DNA of 64,000 nt from Lachnospiraceae bacterium (GTDB lineage Bacteria > Bacillota > Clostridia > Lachnospirales > Lachnospiraceae). Where the stretch lies: NCBI GenBank assembly GCA_015057325.1, contig SVEQ01000002.1, forward strand, positions 124,001 to 188,000, given 5' to 3'. The position numbers and the translations under genes were made by a program. Below the pieces are notes generated by a model. That model worked only from the letters and a program-made list of their open reading frames with translations. It was not told where the DNA came from and searched no databases. Shown in pieces: positions 16,502-25,343 of the stretch (the first letter of the stretch is position 1; every line of letters starts with the position of its first letter).

Positions 16502-17400
16502 AACTCATCCTTTTGATAACCATAATTCTTAAGGAGAAAATCGCTGTCACGCCAATCCTTTTTCACCTTAACCCATAGTTTCAAATTAACTTTCGTATCA
16601 AGAAGTCGCTCTATATCGCATCTTGCATTTGTACCGATTTTTTTAAGCATCGCACCCTTCTTGCCAATGATGATTCCTTTGTGCGAATCACGTTCACATA
16701 TTATGGTTGCATCAATATCAACAAGTCCACCGCCCTCTCGGTCCTTCATCCTGTCAATCACAACAGCTATACCGTGAGGAACTTCCTTATCAAGACTTCT
16801 AAGTGCCTTCTCTCTTATAATCTCCGCAACAATTGCTCGCTCCGGCTGATCTGTGATTGTGTCCTCATCATAATACTGCGGACCTGCCGGCAAATACGAA
16901 AATATAGTCTTTAAAAGTTCATCTGTATTCTTACCCTTAAGTGCTGATACAGGAACAATCTCTTTGAAGTCATAAATATCCTTATACATATTGATAGCCT
17001 CAAAAACCTGCTTGTCCTCGACACTATCGGTTTTATTGACAACTAATATAACAGGAGTCTTGACCTTTGAAAGTCTTTCTACAATGTATTTCTCTCCCGG
17101 GCCAATAAAATCAGATGGCTCAACTAACCACAAAATAACATCTACTTCATTTAATGTATTCTCTGCAGCCATAAGCATATACTCACCAAGCTTATTCTTA
17201 GCACGGTTAATTCCCGGTGTATCAAGGAAAACTATCTGTCCTTCATCACAACTATACACTGTCTGTATTCTGTTTCTTGTGGTCTGTGCCTTGTTACTCG
17301 TTATTGCTATTTTCTGTCCGATTAAATGATTCATAAGCGTTGACTTACCAACATTTGGTCGTCCGATAATTGTAACAAATCCTGACTTGTATTCTGCCAT
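16498..17400 (-). CDS. era: GTPase Era
   Basis: 300 residues. G1 GRPNVGKSTLMN, G3 DTPGI and G4 NKTD are present; the C-terminal KH domain contains GIIIGKKGAMLKKIG, the RNA-binding GxxG loop. Era binds 16S rRNA and is needed for 30S assembly. It lies 17 bases after the M16C peptidase stop and overlaps recO by 4 bases. Confidence 0.97.
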   Translation of the reverse strand: MAEYKSGFVTIIGRPNVGKSTLMNHLIGQKIAITSNKAQTTRNRIQTVYSCDEGQIVFLDTPGINRAKNKLGEYMLMAAENTLNEVDVILWLVEPSDFIGPGEKYIVERLSKVKTPVILVVNKTDSVEDKQVFEAINMYKDIYDFKEIVPVSALKGKNTDELLKTIFSYLPAGPQYYDEDTITDQPERAIVAEIIREKALRSLDKEVPHGIAVVIDRMKDREGGGLVDIDATIICERDSHKGIIIGKKGAMLKKIGTNARCDIERLLDTKVNLKLWVKVKKDWRDSDFLLKNYGYQKDEL

Positions 17401-17417
17401 CTTTTCTCCTTTTCGTA

Positions 17418-20333
17418 TTATACCAAAGTTCTCACTTCATTAAAGAGTTCTGCTTCTTTCTCTATAACTTCCTCGTCACCTAATGCCGCAACACACTTCT
17501 CATCAACAATCGCCTGTATATATGGCGCAAGTTTTCTAATACTTTCCACATCACATGAAAGAATATCATTTCTGTCTTTTTGAAGCATTGCATCATCTAT
17601 ACCCGTCAGATAACATACAAAATCAAACACACCTTCCGCTGACGGTGTCATCGGCGTATCAATTTTGGCAATAGTTCCTATTATATACTTAAGCATATCC
17701 TGCTCATCTGCATCAAAGTTCTTAACGTAATCAACCGCGTTGCGGTAAACATCATACGTTCTCGAAAGGTTTGGATCTCTGTAGGATGTAAAATAAGACT
17801 CACCTGTTCTTGAGAAGTTACACATACATCCGTATGCACCACCCTGTACTCTTACATTTAACCAGAGATAATCATACGAGAATATCATTTGAAGTACCTT
17901 AAGAGCTCCGTCATAAGGAAGTCCCGCATTGGTGTAGTCTCCACCCATTGCAGCATACTGAACCTTGCTTGCTGTTTTGAAGCCCTCATTTCTCTTTACG
18001 AGTTCAACTTCCGAGGCTGCCTTGTCAGTTTCTGTCTTACTCATATGTTTTGAAAGACTGTTAAGTGCCTCCTCCAAAACATCTGTTATATCCTGCTTAC
18101 CTGTATACGAAACGATAAGGTTATCAGGACTTGCAACCAATCTCAAAGCTTCCTTTAAGTTCTTGCAAAGTCCATCGTAAGACTCTTCGAAGTTTTTATT
18201 AATCGAGTTTACGAACTCATAGAAGGAAATACCGTCTGTTATTTCCTTAACATACGCACCCTTTGAGAAGTAAGACAAACATCTGCCGGACATTGCAGCA
18301 TGACCGCTTTCTGTTATACCGGTCTTCATCTGCGAACTCATCTCGGCAATTATTTCCTTAAGCCTCTTCTTATTTGTTATGTCAGATGTAAAAAGAATCT
18401 CTTCCATAAGGTTAAATGCATCCGACAAGTTATCTGAAAGTGCTTTTGTTTTTGCAGCAAAATATACTTTGTACCCGGTGTCATCGCCAATCGTTGGTGT
18501 AACATTGGTAGAAAAACCTATTCCACCTGATACTATATCAATCTCATTAGCAAGCTGTCCGTAAGAATAATTTTTTGTATCAACCTCTTTGTAAATGTTA
18601 GAAAGAAGCGCTACATAAGGTAGCATTGCCGTCGGGATATCATTTAGCATAAAGTAATAACCGACATATGCTATTTTGTTCGTTTCTATATCATGACGTA
18701 TTAGCTTATAACCGGCAACTTCTGACTCAATATTGCTTAGCTTCATTGCTTTCTTGTCAAGGTCTTCTTTCTTGAGCATAGGAATCTTTTTAAGGTCTTC
18801 CTTAGGCGTAGGCTCAGACTGATATGCGATAAGTTCGCGAGTCTGCTCGACAAGTTTTGCAATTTCTTCCTTGCTCAAGCTCTTCTTATAATCAGCAAGC
18901 TTCTTTGCAATATTGTCTTCTATCTCCTTGTTAAGTCCTTTTTTCGGAATTCCTGTCAGTATTGTTTTGTGTGTATTGTCAAGAATACACTCCTTAAGCA
19001 TATCCGTATAATAAGCCGTTCCAATCTGTTTTTTCAAAAACTCAAACGCATCATTATACTTAAAATATGAGAAAGGCTTGTCATCATCATAAAGCCACGA
19101 ATTAAATGCACCAAGACCATACATAAGTCCCTTTGGATAACGTCCGTAATTGGCCTCTCTCATCTTGAACTCAAAATGATTAATTGCACCCTTAAGCACT
19201 TTCTCCTCTATGCCGTTATCAATAAGTGACTTTAGTGTATCATTTATTATAGAAACAAATCGTTCCTTATCCTCTACCTTACAACCCTTTGCAATAATCG
19301 AATAAGTCGGCTGACGCAAACTCTCCTCATATGAGCTAAACACGTCATTGCTTATTCCTGCATCAACAAGTGCTTTCTTAATAGGTGCACCCGGCACATC
19401 AATAAGTGCATAGTCAAGCACCGTAAATGCAATGCTTCTTACTCTTTCCTCCTTTGTCTTAACGCACACATTGTAACTTAAGTATGTGTTATCCAACTCA
19501 TCTTCCGCCTCGGAAAGTGGGTAGTTAATTTCAATATCCTGAGCCTTATCAAATGCAGGCTGCTCATTTATACTTGAGTCAACCTCAAGATAATCGAACG
19601 CACTCAAATATTCCTTATCGATATATTCAAGTTCCTTTTTTGCATCAACATCACCATATAAATAAATGTAGCTGTTAGACGGATGATAATACTTTCTGTG
19701 GAAATCAAGGAACTCCTCGTATGAAAGTTCAGGAATATGAACAGGATCTCCACCCGAATCGCAACCATATGTCGTTGTCGGCAAGAGTGATCTTTGTATC
19801 TCCTGCATAAGCTGCTGCTCTGCTGATGAGTACGCACCCTTCATTTCATTATAGACAACTCCGTTGTATGTGATATCATCATCTTCATTTTCAAGATGAT
19901 AATGCCAGCCTTCCTGCTTCAATATCTTGTCATTTGTATATGTGTTGGGATAAAAAACCGCATCAAGATAAACATCCATAAGATTGTGATAATCCTTGTC
20001 ATTGACTGATGCAATTGGATATACGGTTTTATCGGGATAAGTCATTGCATTTAAGAACGTGTTAAGAGAACCCTTGGCAAGTTCAACAAAAGGATCCTTT
20101 GCAGGAAACTTTTTTGAACCGCAAAGAACGGAATGCTCAGTAATATGTGCCACACCTGTATCATTGGTCGGCGGTGTACGAAAACCTATATAGAAAACTT
20201 TGTTCTTGTCATCATTCTTGACATACAGAACTTTTGCTTTTGTCTTATTATGTTCCAAAAGATATGCCGTTCCGTTAACCTCGCTTATATCTTCTTTCTT
20301 AATTAAAGTATAATTATCAATATTCAAGTTCAC
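17418..20333 (-). CDS. M16C-family zinc metallopeptidase (presequence-protease-like)
   Basis: 971 residues, the usual length of M16C enzymes. The inverted zinc motif HxxEH is visible as HITEHSVLCGS near residue 85, followed by the family pattern of four M16 half-domains. Such enzymes degrade short unstructured peptides inside a closed chamber. No signal peptide is seen, so it is cytoplasmic. It heads the operon that continues with era, recO, a lipoprotein and glyS; a GGAGG site precedes ATG 20333. Confidence 0.93.
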   Translation of the reverse strand: MNLNIDNYTLIKKEDISEVNGTAYLLEHNKTKAKVLYVKNDDKNKVFYIGFRTPPTNDTGVAHITEHSVLCGSKKFPAKDPFVELAKGSLNTFLNAMTYPDKTVYPIASVNDKDYHNLMDVYLDAVFYPNTYTNDKILKQEGWHYHLENEDDDITYNGVVYNEMKGAYSSAEQQLMQEIQRSLLPTTTYGCDSGGDPVHIPELSYEEFLDFHRKYYHPSNSYIYLYGDVDAKKELEYIDKEYLSAFDYLEVDSSINEQPAFDKAQDIEINYPLSEAEDELDNTYLSYNVCVKTKEERVRSIAFTVLDYALIDVPGAPIKKALVDAGISNDVFSSYEESLRQPTYSIIAKGCKVEDKERFVSIINDTLKSLIDNGIEEKVLKGAINHFEFKMREANYGRYPKGLMYGLGAFNSWLYDDDKPFSYFKYNDAFEFLKKQIGTAYYTDMLKECILDNTHKTILTGIPKKGLNKEIEDNIAKKLADYKKSLSKEEIAKLVEQTRELIAYQSEPTPKEDLKKIPMLKKEDLDKKAMKLSNIESEVAGYKLIRHDIETNKIAYVGYYFMLNDIPTAMLPYVALLSNIYKEVDTKNYSYGQLANEIDIVSGGIGFSTNVTPTIGDDTGYKVYFAAKTKALSDNLSDAFNLMEEILFTSDITNKKRLKEIIAEMSSQMKTGITESGHAAMSGRCLSYFSKGAYVKEITDGISFYEFVNSINKNFEESYDGLCKNLKEALRLVASPDNLIVSYTGKQDITDVLEEALNSLSKHMSKTETDKAASEVELVKRNEGFKTASKVQYAAMGGDYTNAGLPYDGALKVLQMIFSYDYLWLNVRVQGGAYGCMCNFSRTGESYFTSYRDPNLSRTYDVYRNAVDYVKNFDADEQDMLKYIIGTIAKIDTPMTPSAEGVFDFVCYLTGIDDAMLQKDRNDILSCDVESIRKLAPYIQAIVDEKCVAALGDEEVIEKEAELFNEVRTLV

Positions 20334-20412
20334 ACCTCCAAAAGTTCTTTATTATACACAAAATCCAGCACCGAGTTATCTTACAGTGCTGGATTATGCA
20401 TGTTTTATATAG

Positions 20413-20486
20413 TAGCGGAGGGGAGATTCGAACTCTCGACACCACGGGTATGAACCGTGTGCTCTAGCCAACTGAGCTACCCCGCC
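20413..20486 (-). tRNA. tRNA-Met (CAT)
   Basis: 74-base cloverleaf on the minus strand: acceptor GGCGGGG pairs with CTCCGCT including two G-U pairs, D arm GCTCAGTTGG, anticodon stem CACGG/CCGTG with loop TTCATAC, T loop TTCGAAT. G1-U72 pairing argues for an elongator rather than initiator tRNA; CAT could also be a lysidine-modified Ile tRNA. CCA is not encoded. Confidence 0.92.
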
Positions 20487-20490
20487 ATAA

Positions 20491-20563
20491 TGGAACCTAC
20501 AGGGCTCGAACCTGTGACCCTCTGCTTGTAAGGCAGATGCTCTCCCAGCTGAGCTAAGATTCC
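20491..20563 (-). tRNA. tRNA-Val (TAC)
   Basis: 73-base cloverleaf on the minus strand: acceptor GGAATCT pairs with GGTTCC-A end with one G-U pair, anticodon stem CTGC/GCAG with loop CTTACAA, T loop TTCGAGC. It lies 4 bases upstream of the tRNA-Met gene, so both are processed from one transcript. Confidence 0.92.
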
Positions 20564-20635
20564 ATATGTCATAGACACAAGTGATAGTATATTCAAAACG
20601 ACCCCAAATGTCAAGCATAATTTTAAAAATATTTT

Positions 20636-21121
20636 TCAGGATGAAAAATACATCACCAAATAGATTATTCCAAGCACCAAAAGTATTGGTATTCCAAAGG
20701 TTACAAGCACCCAAACTCCAATCTTAATCACAAAGAAAACCAGGAAAAATAACACAAGCAAAACAAGAACAAACATTATTTTCGACATAATATTGTCAAA
20801 AGCGGAATGCAACCTTGAGCCTGCATCAGACCCGTTTCCGTTCTCCTTGTTCTTAAACGGATTATTTCTTACTGTCTTATTATGCCCATCTTCCGTATAC
20901 TCATAGTCAACATTTCGCTCGCCCTCATGAGCTGCTATAATTGACCTTGCTATTAACATAGGTTTGCCAAGTTCTTCAAGCACCTGTTCTTCACTCTTAC
21001 CCGAACGCATTTCTTCGTCAATATAATGCGAATAGTAATTATACGAGTCCATCATCACATTGACTGCGACTTCTCCCGTAAGTGCATCTCTTAACTCATC
21101 CAAAAATTGTTGTTTTGTCAT
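20636..21121 (-). CDS. DUF1700/HAAS-type membrane protein
   Basis: 161 residues from ATG 21121, which has GGAGG 6 bases upstream. The N-terminal 65 residues are the helical HAAS/DUF1700 domain (KQQFLDELRDAL, YNYYSHYIDEEM, EEQVLEELGKP). A charged Asn/Lys-rich linker follows and then two adjacent hydrophobic segments (about 110-160). In other Firmicutes such proteins pair with PadR regulators, but no padR is present here. The gene follows the transglutaminase-like gene by 15 bases, so they form an operon. Confidence 0.85.
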   Translation of the reverse strand: MTKQQFLDELRDALTGEVAVNVMMDSYNYYSHYIDEEMRSGKSEEQVLEELGKPMLIARSIIAAHEGERNVDYEYTEDGHNKTVRNNPFKNKENGNGSDAGSRLHSAFDNIMSKIMFVLVLLVLFFLVFFVIKIGVWVLVTFGIPILLVLGIIYLVMYFSS

Positions 21122-21136
21122 TGTTGCCTCCATATC

Positions 21137-22246
21137 TTATTCCGCATCCAATACGAGCACGCGGTACTTTCCACACAAGAAAGTCTGCCAATTAACGCTT
21201 TTGTACCTGTCGGCACCTTCAAACATAAATTGCATCTCGTGTTTGCCCTCAGAATAATCTTCTATTACAGCCTCATAACGCGTGTTGCCGTGTTGCACCA
21301 TTTGTTTGTAGGCCTCATCTTCATATTCTTCAAAAGTTTCAAAATACTGATTATTGTATTGATAATAATTATAAGTCATGCTTTCCGCTTTGGGATAATC
21401 ACTTCTTAGCCATGTGTGATTAGACGCCATAACTTCGTCAGACACATTAAAGTACGGGTGCATCACCTTATCACCCTGATCCGGAAGCGGATCGTCCCAT
21501 GTAGCATCCATATGATACCACTCTCCCGAGAGCTTTACAAGATTCCAGGCATGATCAACGTCTCCCGCCGTTCCCACAACAAAACAGGACTCCACTCCCA
21601 CGCATGTAAACATCATCTGCAAAGCCTCCGCATATCCGTTACACACCGCATCCTCATTGACAAGTGCACCATACGCGGTATAAATATCACTCTCAACGTC
21701 AGAAACATCCTGTTCGCTGTAATGACAATGAGAAACTATGTAATCATGAAGTGCAAGTTCTTTCTCATAATCCGTCATTCCCGGTTTGATATAAGTATCA
21801 AGTATACTTGTCATTTTCTCATACAAGGCTTTCGCCTTAGTCTCGCCCTCCGGAATCGGTTCGTTGTCCATATAAGCCTTAAGAACGTAATAATTCATAT
21901 TTCTCTTTATCTGAATCTCAACCTTCTTATAACTGTCACCGACTGTCCCGATTTGTCTGTATGCCGCACCACTTCCATAGATGCTGTTAAGCGAATGGTT
22001 AATCTCCTCTATCTCGCCAACATCCATGTTTTTGACATATACGATAAATGATTCCTCTCCCTTTAATATCTCTTCATCAAGTCTTTTTGCCAGTTCATCC
22101 AAGTTGGAATAAATGTTGCTCTCAACAAAATCTTCCTCCGTATACGACGCAACTGTTTCCTGAACCGAAGGGAACTTCAAATACATAAATAAAGCAATGC
22201 ATAAACCGATTAGTAAAACAACTAAAACGACGGCAATTTTCTTCAT
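21137..22246 (-). CDS. Membrane-anchored transglutaminase-like protein
   Basis: 369 residues from ATG 22246 (GGAGGG 8 bases upstream). One N-terminal membrane segment (KKIAVVLVVLLIGLCIALFM) anchors an extracytoplasmic domain. The transglutaminase-like triad is visible: Cys in DAVCNGYAEALQ, His in DVDHAWNLVKL and Asp in YHMDATWDDP. Bacterial members act as cysteine proteases or cross-link wall proteins; which applies is not clear. It is co-transcribed with the DUF1700 gene downstream. Confidence 0.88.
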   Translation of the reverse strand: MKKIAVVLVVLLIGLCIALFMYLKFPSVQETVASYTEEDFVESNIYSNLDELAKRLDEEILKGEESFIVYVKNMDVGEIEEINHSLNSIYGSGAAYRQIGTVGDSYKKVEIQIKRNMNYYVLKAYMDNEPIPEGETKAKALYEKMTSILDTYIKPGMTDYEKELALHDYIVSHCHYSEQDVSDVESDIYTAYGALVNEDAVCNGYAEALQMMFTCVGVESCFVVGTAGDVDHAWNLVKLSGEWYHMDATWDDPLPDQGDKVMHPYFNVSDEVMASNHTWLRSDYPKAESMTYNYYQYNNQYFETFEEYEDEAYKQMVQHGNTRYEAVIEDYSEGKHEMQFMFEGADRYKSVNWQTFLCGKYRVLVLDAE

Positions 22247-22316
22247 CGCCAATTCCCTCCTTCAAAGATATGGGTCTAATTATATAACTATATTATATAT
22301 GTGTCAAAAAGTAAGC

Positions 22317-24896
22317 CTATTCATTGTCAGACGTATATTCACGTATAAGATTGTTCACGCGTTCTATTTCTTCCTTTAATTCTCTGGCGGACATAACCAC
22401 GCAATTCTGGCCTCTCGTTATTAATTGAATAAGGCCGTCCGAAGTTGCAACGGTGACACGATACTCTTTTGCAATTTCATGCGTAAGCTTCTCTATATAT
22501 GCATCAGCAGTTTGCGCTTCTTTTGTGTAAACGACATGAATATTGTTATAATCAAAAAACTCACCGATATTTCCTTTGACTTTATATGCATCAAACACAA
22601 GGATGAGCTCGCATTTATCAAACGCCTGATAATTGCAGAGAATATCCATGAGCTTTGTCCTTGCGCCATCCAAATTATCTTCCGTAAGAGTTTTCAATTC
22701 ATCCCATGCATGAACTATATTATAACCGTCAACAATCAGATATCTTGTACCGTTATTTCTTCTTTCCTTGCCCTTGTACTTTGTGTCCGGCAATGGTTTT
22801 GTTTTCTTATATACATGCTTTGATGCTTTCTCATTGGCATGAGAGGTCTTATTGATTATTGCATCTATCTGTTCTTCATCAATGGAATAATCGGTAACCC
22901 GACCTCCAAGCACAACTTTGTCATCGTACGTATCATCATTTTTTTCTTCCAATACGCATGGAACATGCATTTTATCATGCACCTCATACCACGGAATAAT
23001 TGTTCCTGCTCCATGACTGCAAAAAACAGAAGAACTTGGATTATCAACGTCATTATCCGGATTATAACCTACAGCCTCTATAACTTCTTCTGAATTATGG
23101 CACACATCATATCCGCTGACATTGCATGTTAAGCTTCCCATTCCTTTTGTGTAAGAGTTGACCTGTATCTGATAATCTCTCATGGTTGATACAGGAACTG
23201 TACCTGTAAGAACTGCTTTATCCCCTATAATTTCCGGTTGACTGTACTTGGCATACATATTCTCCATGTCAGTCATGGCTCGTCCGACGCAATCCATTGG
23301 GATTTCCAATCTAAATGAGTAATAAGGTTCCAGCAGCACGCTATTAGCCTGCATAAGGCCTTGTCTTACCGCTCTGTATGTTGCTTGTCTGAAATCTCCA
23401 CCTTCGGTATGCTTTGTGTGCGCTCGACCCGCAACAACCGTTATCTTCATATCAGTAATCGGTGAACCCGTAAGCACTCCAAGATGTTCTTTTTCCTCAA
23501 GATGGGTAAGAATAAGTCTCTGCCAGTTCTTAGCAAGCATGTCTTCGCTTACCTCTGCGGCAAATTGCATACCGCTTCCACGCTCTCCTTTTTCAAGAAG
23601 AAGGTGTGCTTCTGCATAGTGTCTTAACGGTTCAAAATGTCCGACACCATAAGCTTTATCATTAATTGTTTCTTTGTACAAAATATTACCGTCAGCAAAA
23701 CCTACATCAACACCAAAACGTTTTGCGATTGTATTTTTTAATATTTCAATCTGAACCTCTCCCATTAAAGTCATGTAAATGGTCTTGGTTTCCTCCTGCC
23801 ATTTTACATGAAGTTCAGGTTCTTCTTCCTCTAATTGCCTTAAGTTGTTAAGCATAACAACTGCATCAACTTCTTCAGGGAGAACAAGTGTATATGTCAA
23901 AACAGGTGAAAGCATCGGTACTTCAGAGGAACTTTCACTTCCAAGCCCCTGCCCCGGATATGTATTGTTAAGTCCCGTAACCGCAACGACATATCCCTTT
24001 GAGACTTCATTTACAGTCTCATACTTCTCGCCCGAATATCTTCTTATCTGGTTAATCTTCTCTTTCTCATCTCCCGTATCTATTACATCCTTAACCTTAA
24101 TTGTTCCATTTGTAACCTTGATATATGTAAGACGCTCACCGGTGTTATCTCTTGCAATTTTAAAAACCCTTGCACCATAATTATCCGAATCTTTAGATGT
24201 ATCTTCCCCACTCATAAAATGACAAATTGACTTAAGGAATATGTCAACGCCATCCATCTTAAGTGCCGATCCAAAATAACACGGAAACATTTTTCTTTCG
24301 CTTATCATGGCACTTATCATTTCATCCGTTATCAAATTACCGTTAAGATACTCCTCCATTACCCCTTCATCACAAAGGGCTGCCTGCTCCATAAACTCTT
24401 CTTTATCATCAGCATCGCCATAGTACTTATTAAAGTTTACAAAGCCCTCTCCTAATGTTTCCCGAAGGCTTTCCATAAATGTTTCGGCATCTGTTCTTTC
24501 CTGATCCATTTTATTAACGAAAACAAATACGGGAATGTTATATCTTCTTAATAATCTCCATAGGGTATATGTATGTCCCTGCACTCCGTCCGCAGCACTA
24601 ATTACAAGAACCGCATAATCCATAACCCAAAGGGTACGCTCCATTTCAGCCGAGAAATCCACGTGTCCCGGAGTATCCAACAAAGTTATATCTATGTCAT
24701 ACGCGTTAAGCACCGCCTGTTTAGAAAAAATTGTAATGCCCCTGCTTTTTTCCTGCTCGTCGGTATCAAGATGTGCATCACCGTTATCAACGCGACCAAG
24801 CTTACTTATAGCTCCGCTTTGATAAAGCAACGCTTCTGATAAAGTTGTTTTTCCGGCATCTACATGTGCCAATATTCCTACCGCATATCTCTTCAT
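22317..24896 (-). CDS. TetM-like ribosomal GTPase fused to a Rae1/YacP-type NYN nuclease
   Basis: 859 residues, about 220 longer than TetM. Residues 1-640 are an EF-G/TetM-type GTPase: AHVDAGKTTLSE (G1), RGITIFS (G2), DTPGHVDFSAEM (G3), VNKMD (G4) and an EF-G-like C-terminal part. Residues about 685-840 are an NYN domain of the YacP/Rae1 kind, with RYLIVDGYNIVHAW, LILVFDAYK, TADAYIEKL and VATSDGLIQ supplying the expected acidic residues. TetM proteins act at the ribosomal A site; Rae1 of Bacillus cleaves mRNA in the A site. The fusion suggests one protein that docks on the ribosome and cuts mRNA there, or a native protection factor with a nuclease tail. It ends in TAG. Transcribed alone. Confidence 0.9.
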   Translation of the reverse strand: MKRYAVGILAHVDAGKTTLSEALLYQSGAISKLGRVDNGDAHLDTDEQEKSRGITIFSKQAVLNAYDIDITLLDTPGHVDFSAEMERTLWVMDYAVLVISAADGVQGHTYTLWRLLRRYNIPVFVFVNKMDQERTDAETFMESLRETLGEGFVNFNKYYGDADDKEEFMEQAALCDEGVMEEYLNGNLITDEMISAMISERKMFPCYFGSALKMDGVDIFLKSICHFMSGEDTSKDSDNYGARVFKIARDNTGERLTYIKVTNGTIKVKDVIDTGDEKEKINQIRRYSGEKYETVNEVSKGYVVAVTGLNNTYPGQGLGSESSSEVPMLSPVLTYTLVLPEEVDAVVMLNNLRQLEEEEPELHVKWQEETKTIYMTLMGEVQIEILKNTIAKRFGVDVGFADGNILYKETINDKAYGVGHFEPLRHYAEAHLLLEKGERGSGMQFAAEVSEDMLAKNWQRLILTHLEEKEHLGVLTGSPITDMKITVVAGRAHTKHTEGGDFRQATYRAVRQGLMQANSVLLEPYYSFRLEIPMDCVGRAMTDMENMYAKYSQPEIIGDKAVLTGTVPVSTMRDYQIQVNSYTKGMGSLTCNVSGYDVCHNSEEVIEAVGYNPDNDVDNPSSSVFCSHGAGTIIPWYEVHDKMHVPCVLEEKNDDTYDDKVVLGGRVTDYSIDEEQIDAIINKTSHANEKASKHVYKKTKPLPDTKYKGKERRNNGTRYLIVDGYNIVHAWDELKTLTEDNLDGARTKLMDILCNYQAFDKCELILVFDAYKVKGNIGEFFDYNNIHVVYTKEAQTADAYIEKLTHEIAKEYRVTVATSDGLIQLITRGQNCVVMSARELKEEIERVNNLIREYTSDNE

Positions 24897-24962
24897 ATTG
24901 ATACTTTCCTTTTTGTTATTTTACTTTAATTTACGGAAAAATATTTCATTTTACCCCTAGTG

Positions 24963-24986
24963 CGAACAGACGTTTTGTGTTATAAT
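24963..24986 (+). promoter_or_regulatory. Promoter with LexA-box-like operator
   Basis: CGAAC-AGAC-GTTTT matches nine of ten positions of the Firmicute LexA half-site pattern (CGAAC-N4-GTTYG) and is followed 4 bases later by a perfect TATAAT. A regulator bound there would block the promoter of the small membrane protein gene at 25036. Confidence 0.45.
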
Positions 24987-25035
24987 ATAAAAGTTAATAA
25001 ATATATGTTAACGATTATAAAACAAGGTGGTTGCT

Positions 25036-25266
25036 ATGATTCCATTTTTGATTGCTATTATGATTGCCGCCGGCTTTATGATAATAGCATACTTTATATA
25101 TTTTTTTAAGAGAACAACTTTTTACCGCAGGCTATTTTCAATAGCTATGCTGCTACTTATTGCACTTCTTATATCCGCATGGATATTCTCCATTGCAACC
25201 GGCAGACATTCAATTGTATTGCTGATTCTTGCAATAGTATTTATTATACTTCATCGTTTGTCATAG
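25036..25266 (+). CDS. Small three-helix membrane protein
   Basis: 76 residues from ATG 25036 (AAGGTGG 6 bases upstream), almost entirely hydrophobic: three predicted membrane segments (about 3-22, 35-53 and 58-74) with a basic loop FFKRTTFYRRLF between the first two. No family recognised. The promoter carries a LexA-like palindrome, which would make it damage-inducible. It is transcribed divergently from the TetM-like gene and convergently with aspS. Confidence 0.7.
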   Translation: MIPFLIAIMIAAGFMIIAYFIYFFKRTTFYRRLFSIAMLLLIALLISAWIFSIATGRHSIVLLILAIVFIILHRLS

Positions 25267-25291
25267 ATTATAATATCATATTAATGAAAAA

Positions 25292-25324
25292 AAGCATATT
25301 ATGCATTAACTACATAATATGCTT
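25292..25324. terminator. Bidirectional terminator between the small membrane gene and aspS
   Basis: 12-bp perfect stem AAGCATATTATG / CATAATATGCTT, loop of 9, flanked by A runs on the left and T runs on the right, so it can end transcripts from both sides. Confidence 0.88.
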
Positions 25325-25343
25325 TTTATTTTTGACTTTTCTA

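Noticed and set aside
21416-22051. 211-codon plus-strand frame
   Set aside because: Antisense shadow of the transglutaminase-like gene; no ribosome-binding site and no protein-like composition.
22317-24896. Simple tetracycline-resistance gene acquired by transfer
   Set aside because: The C-terminal NYN nuclease, typical local base composition and lack of mobile-element flanks argue for a native chromosomal fusion protein.
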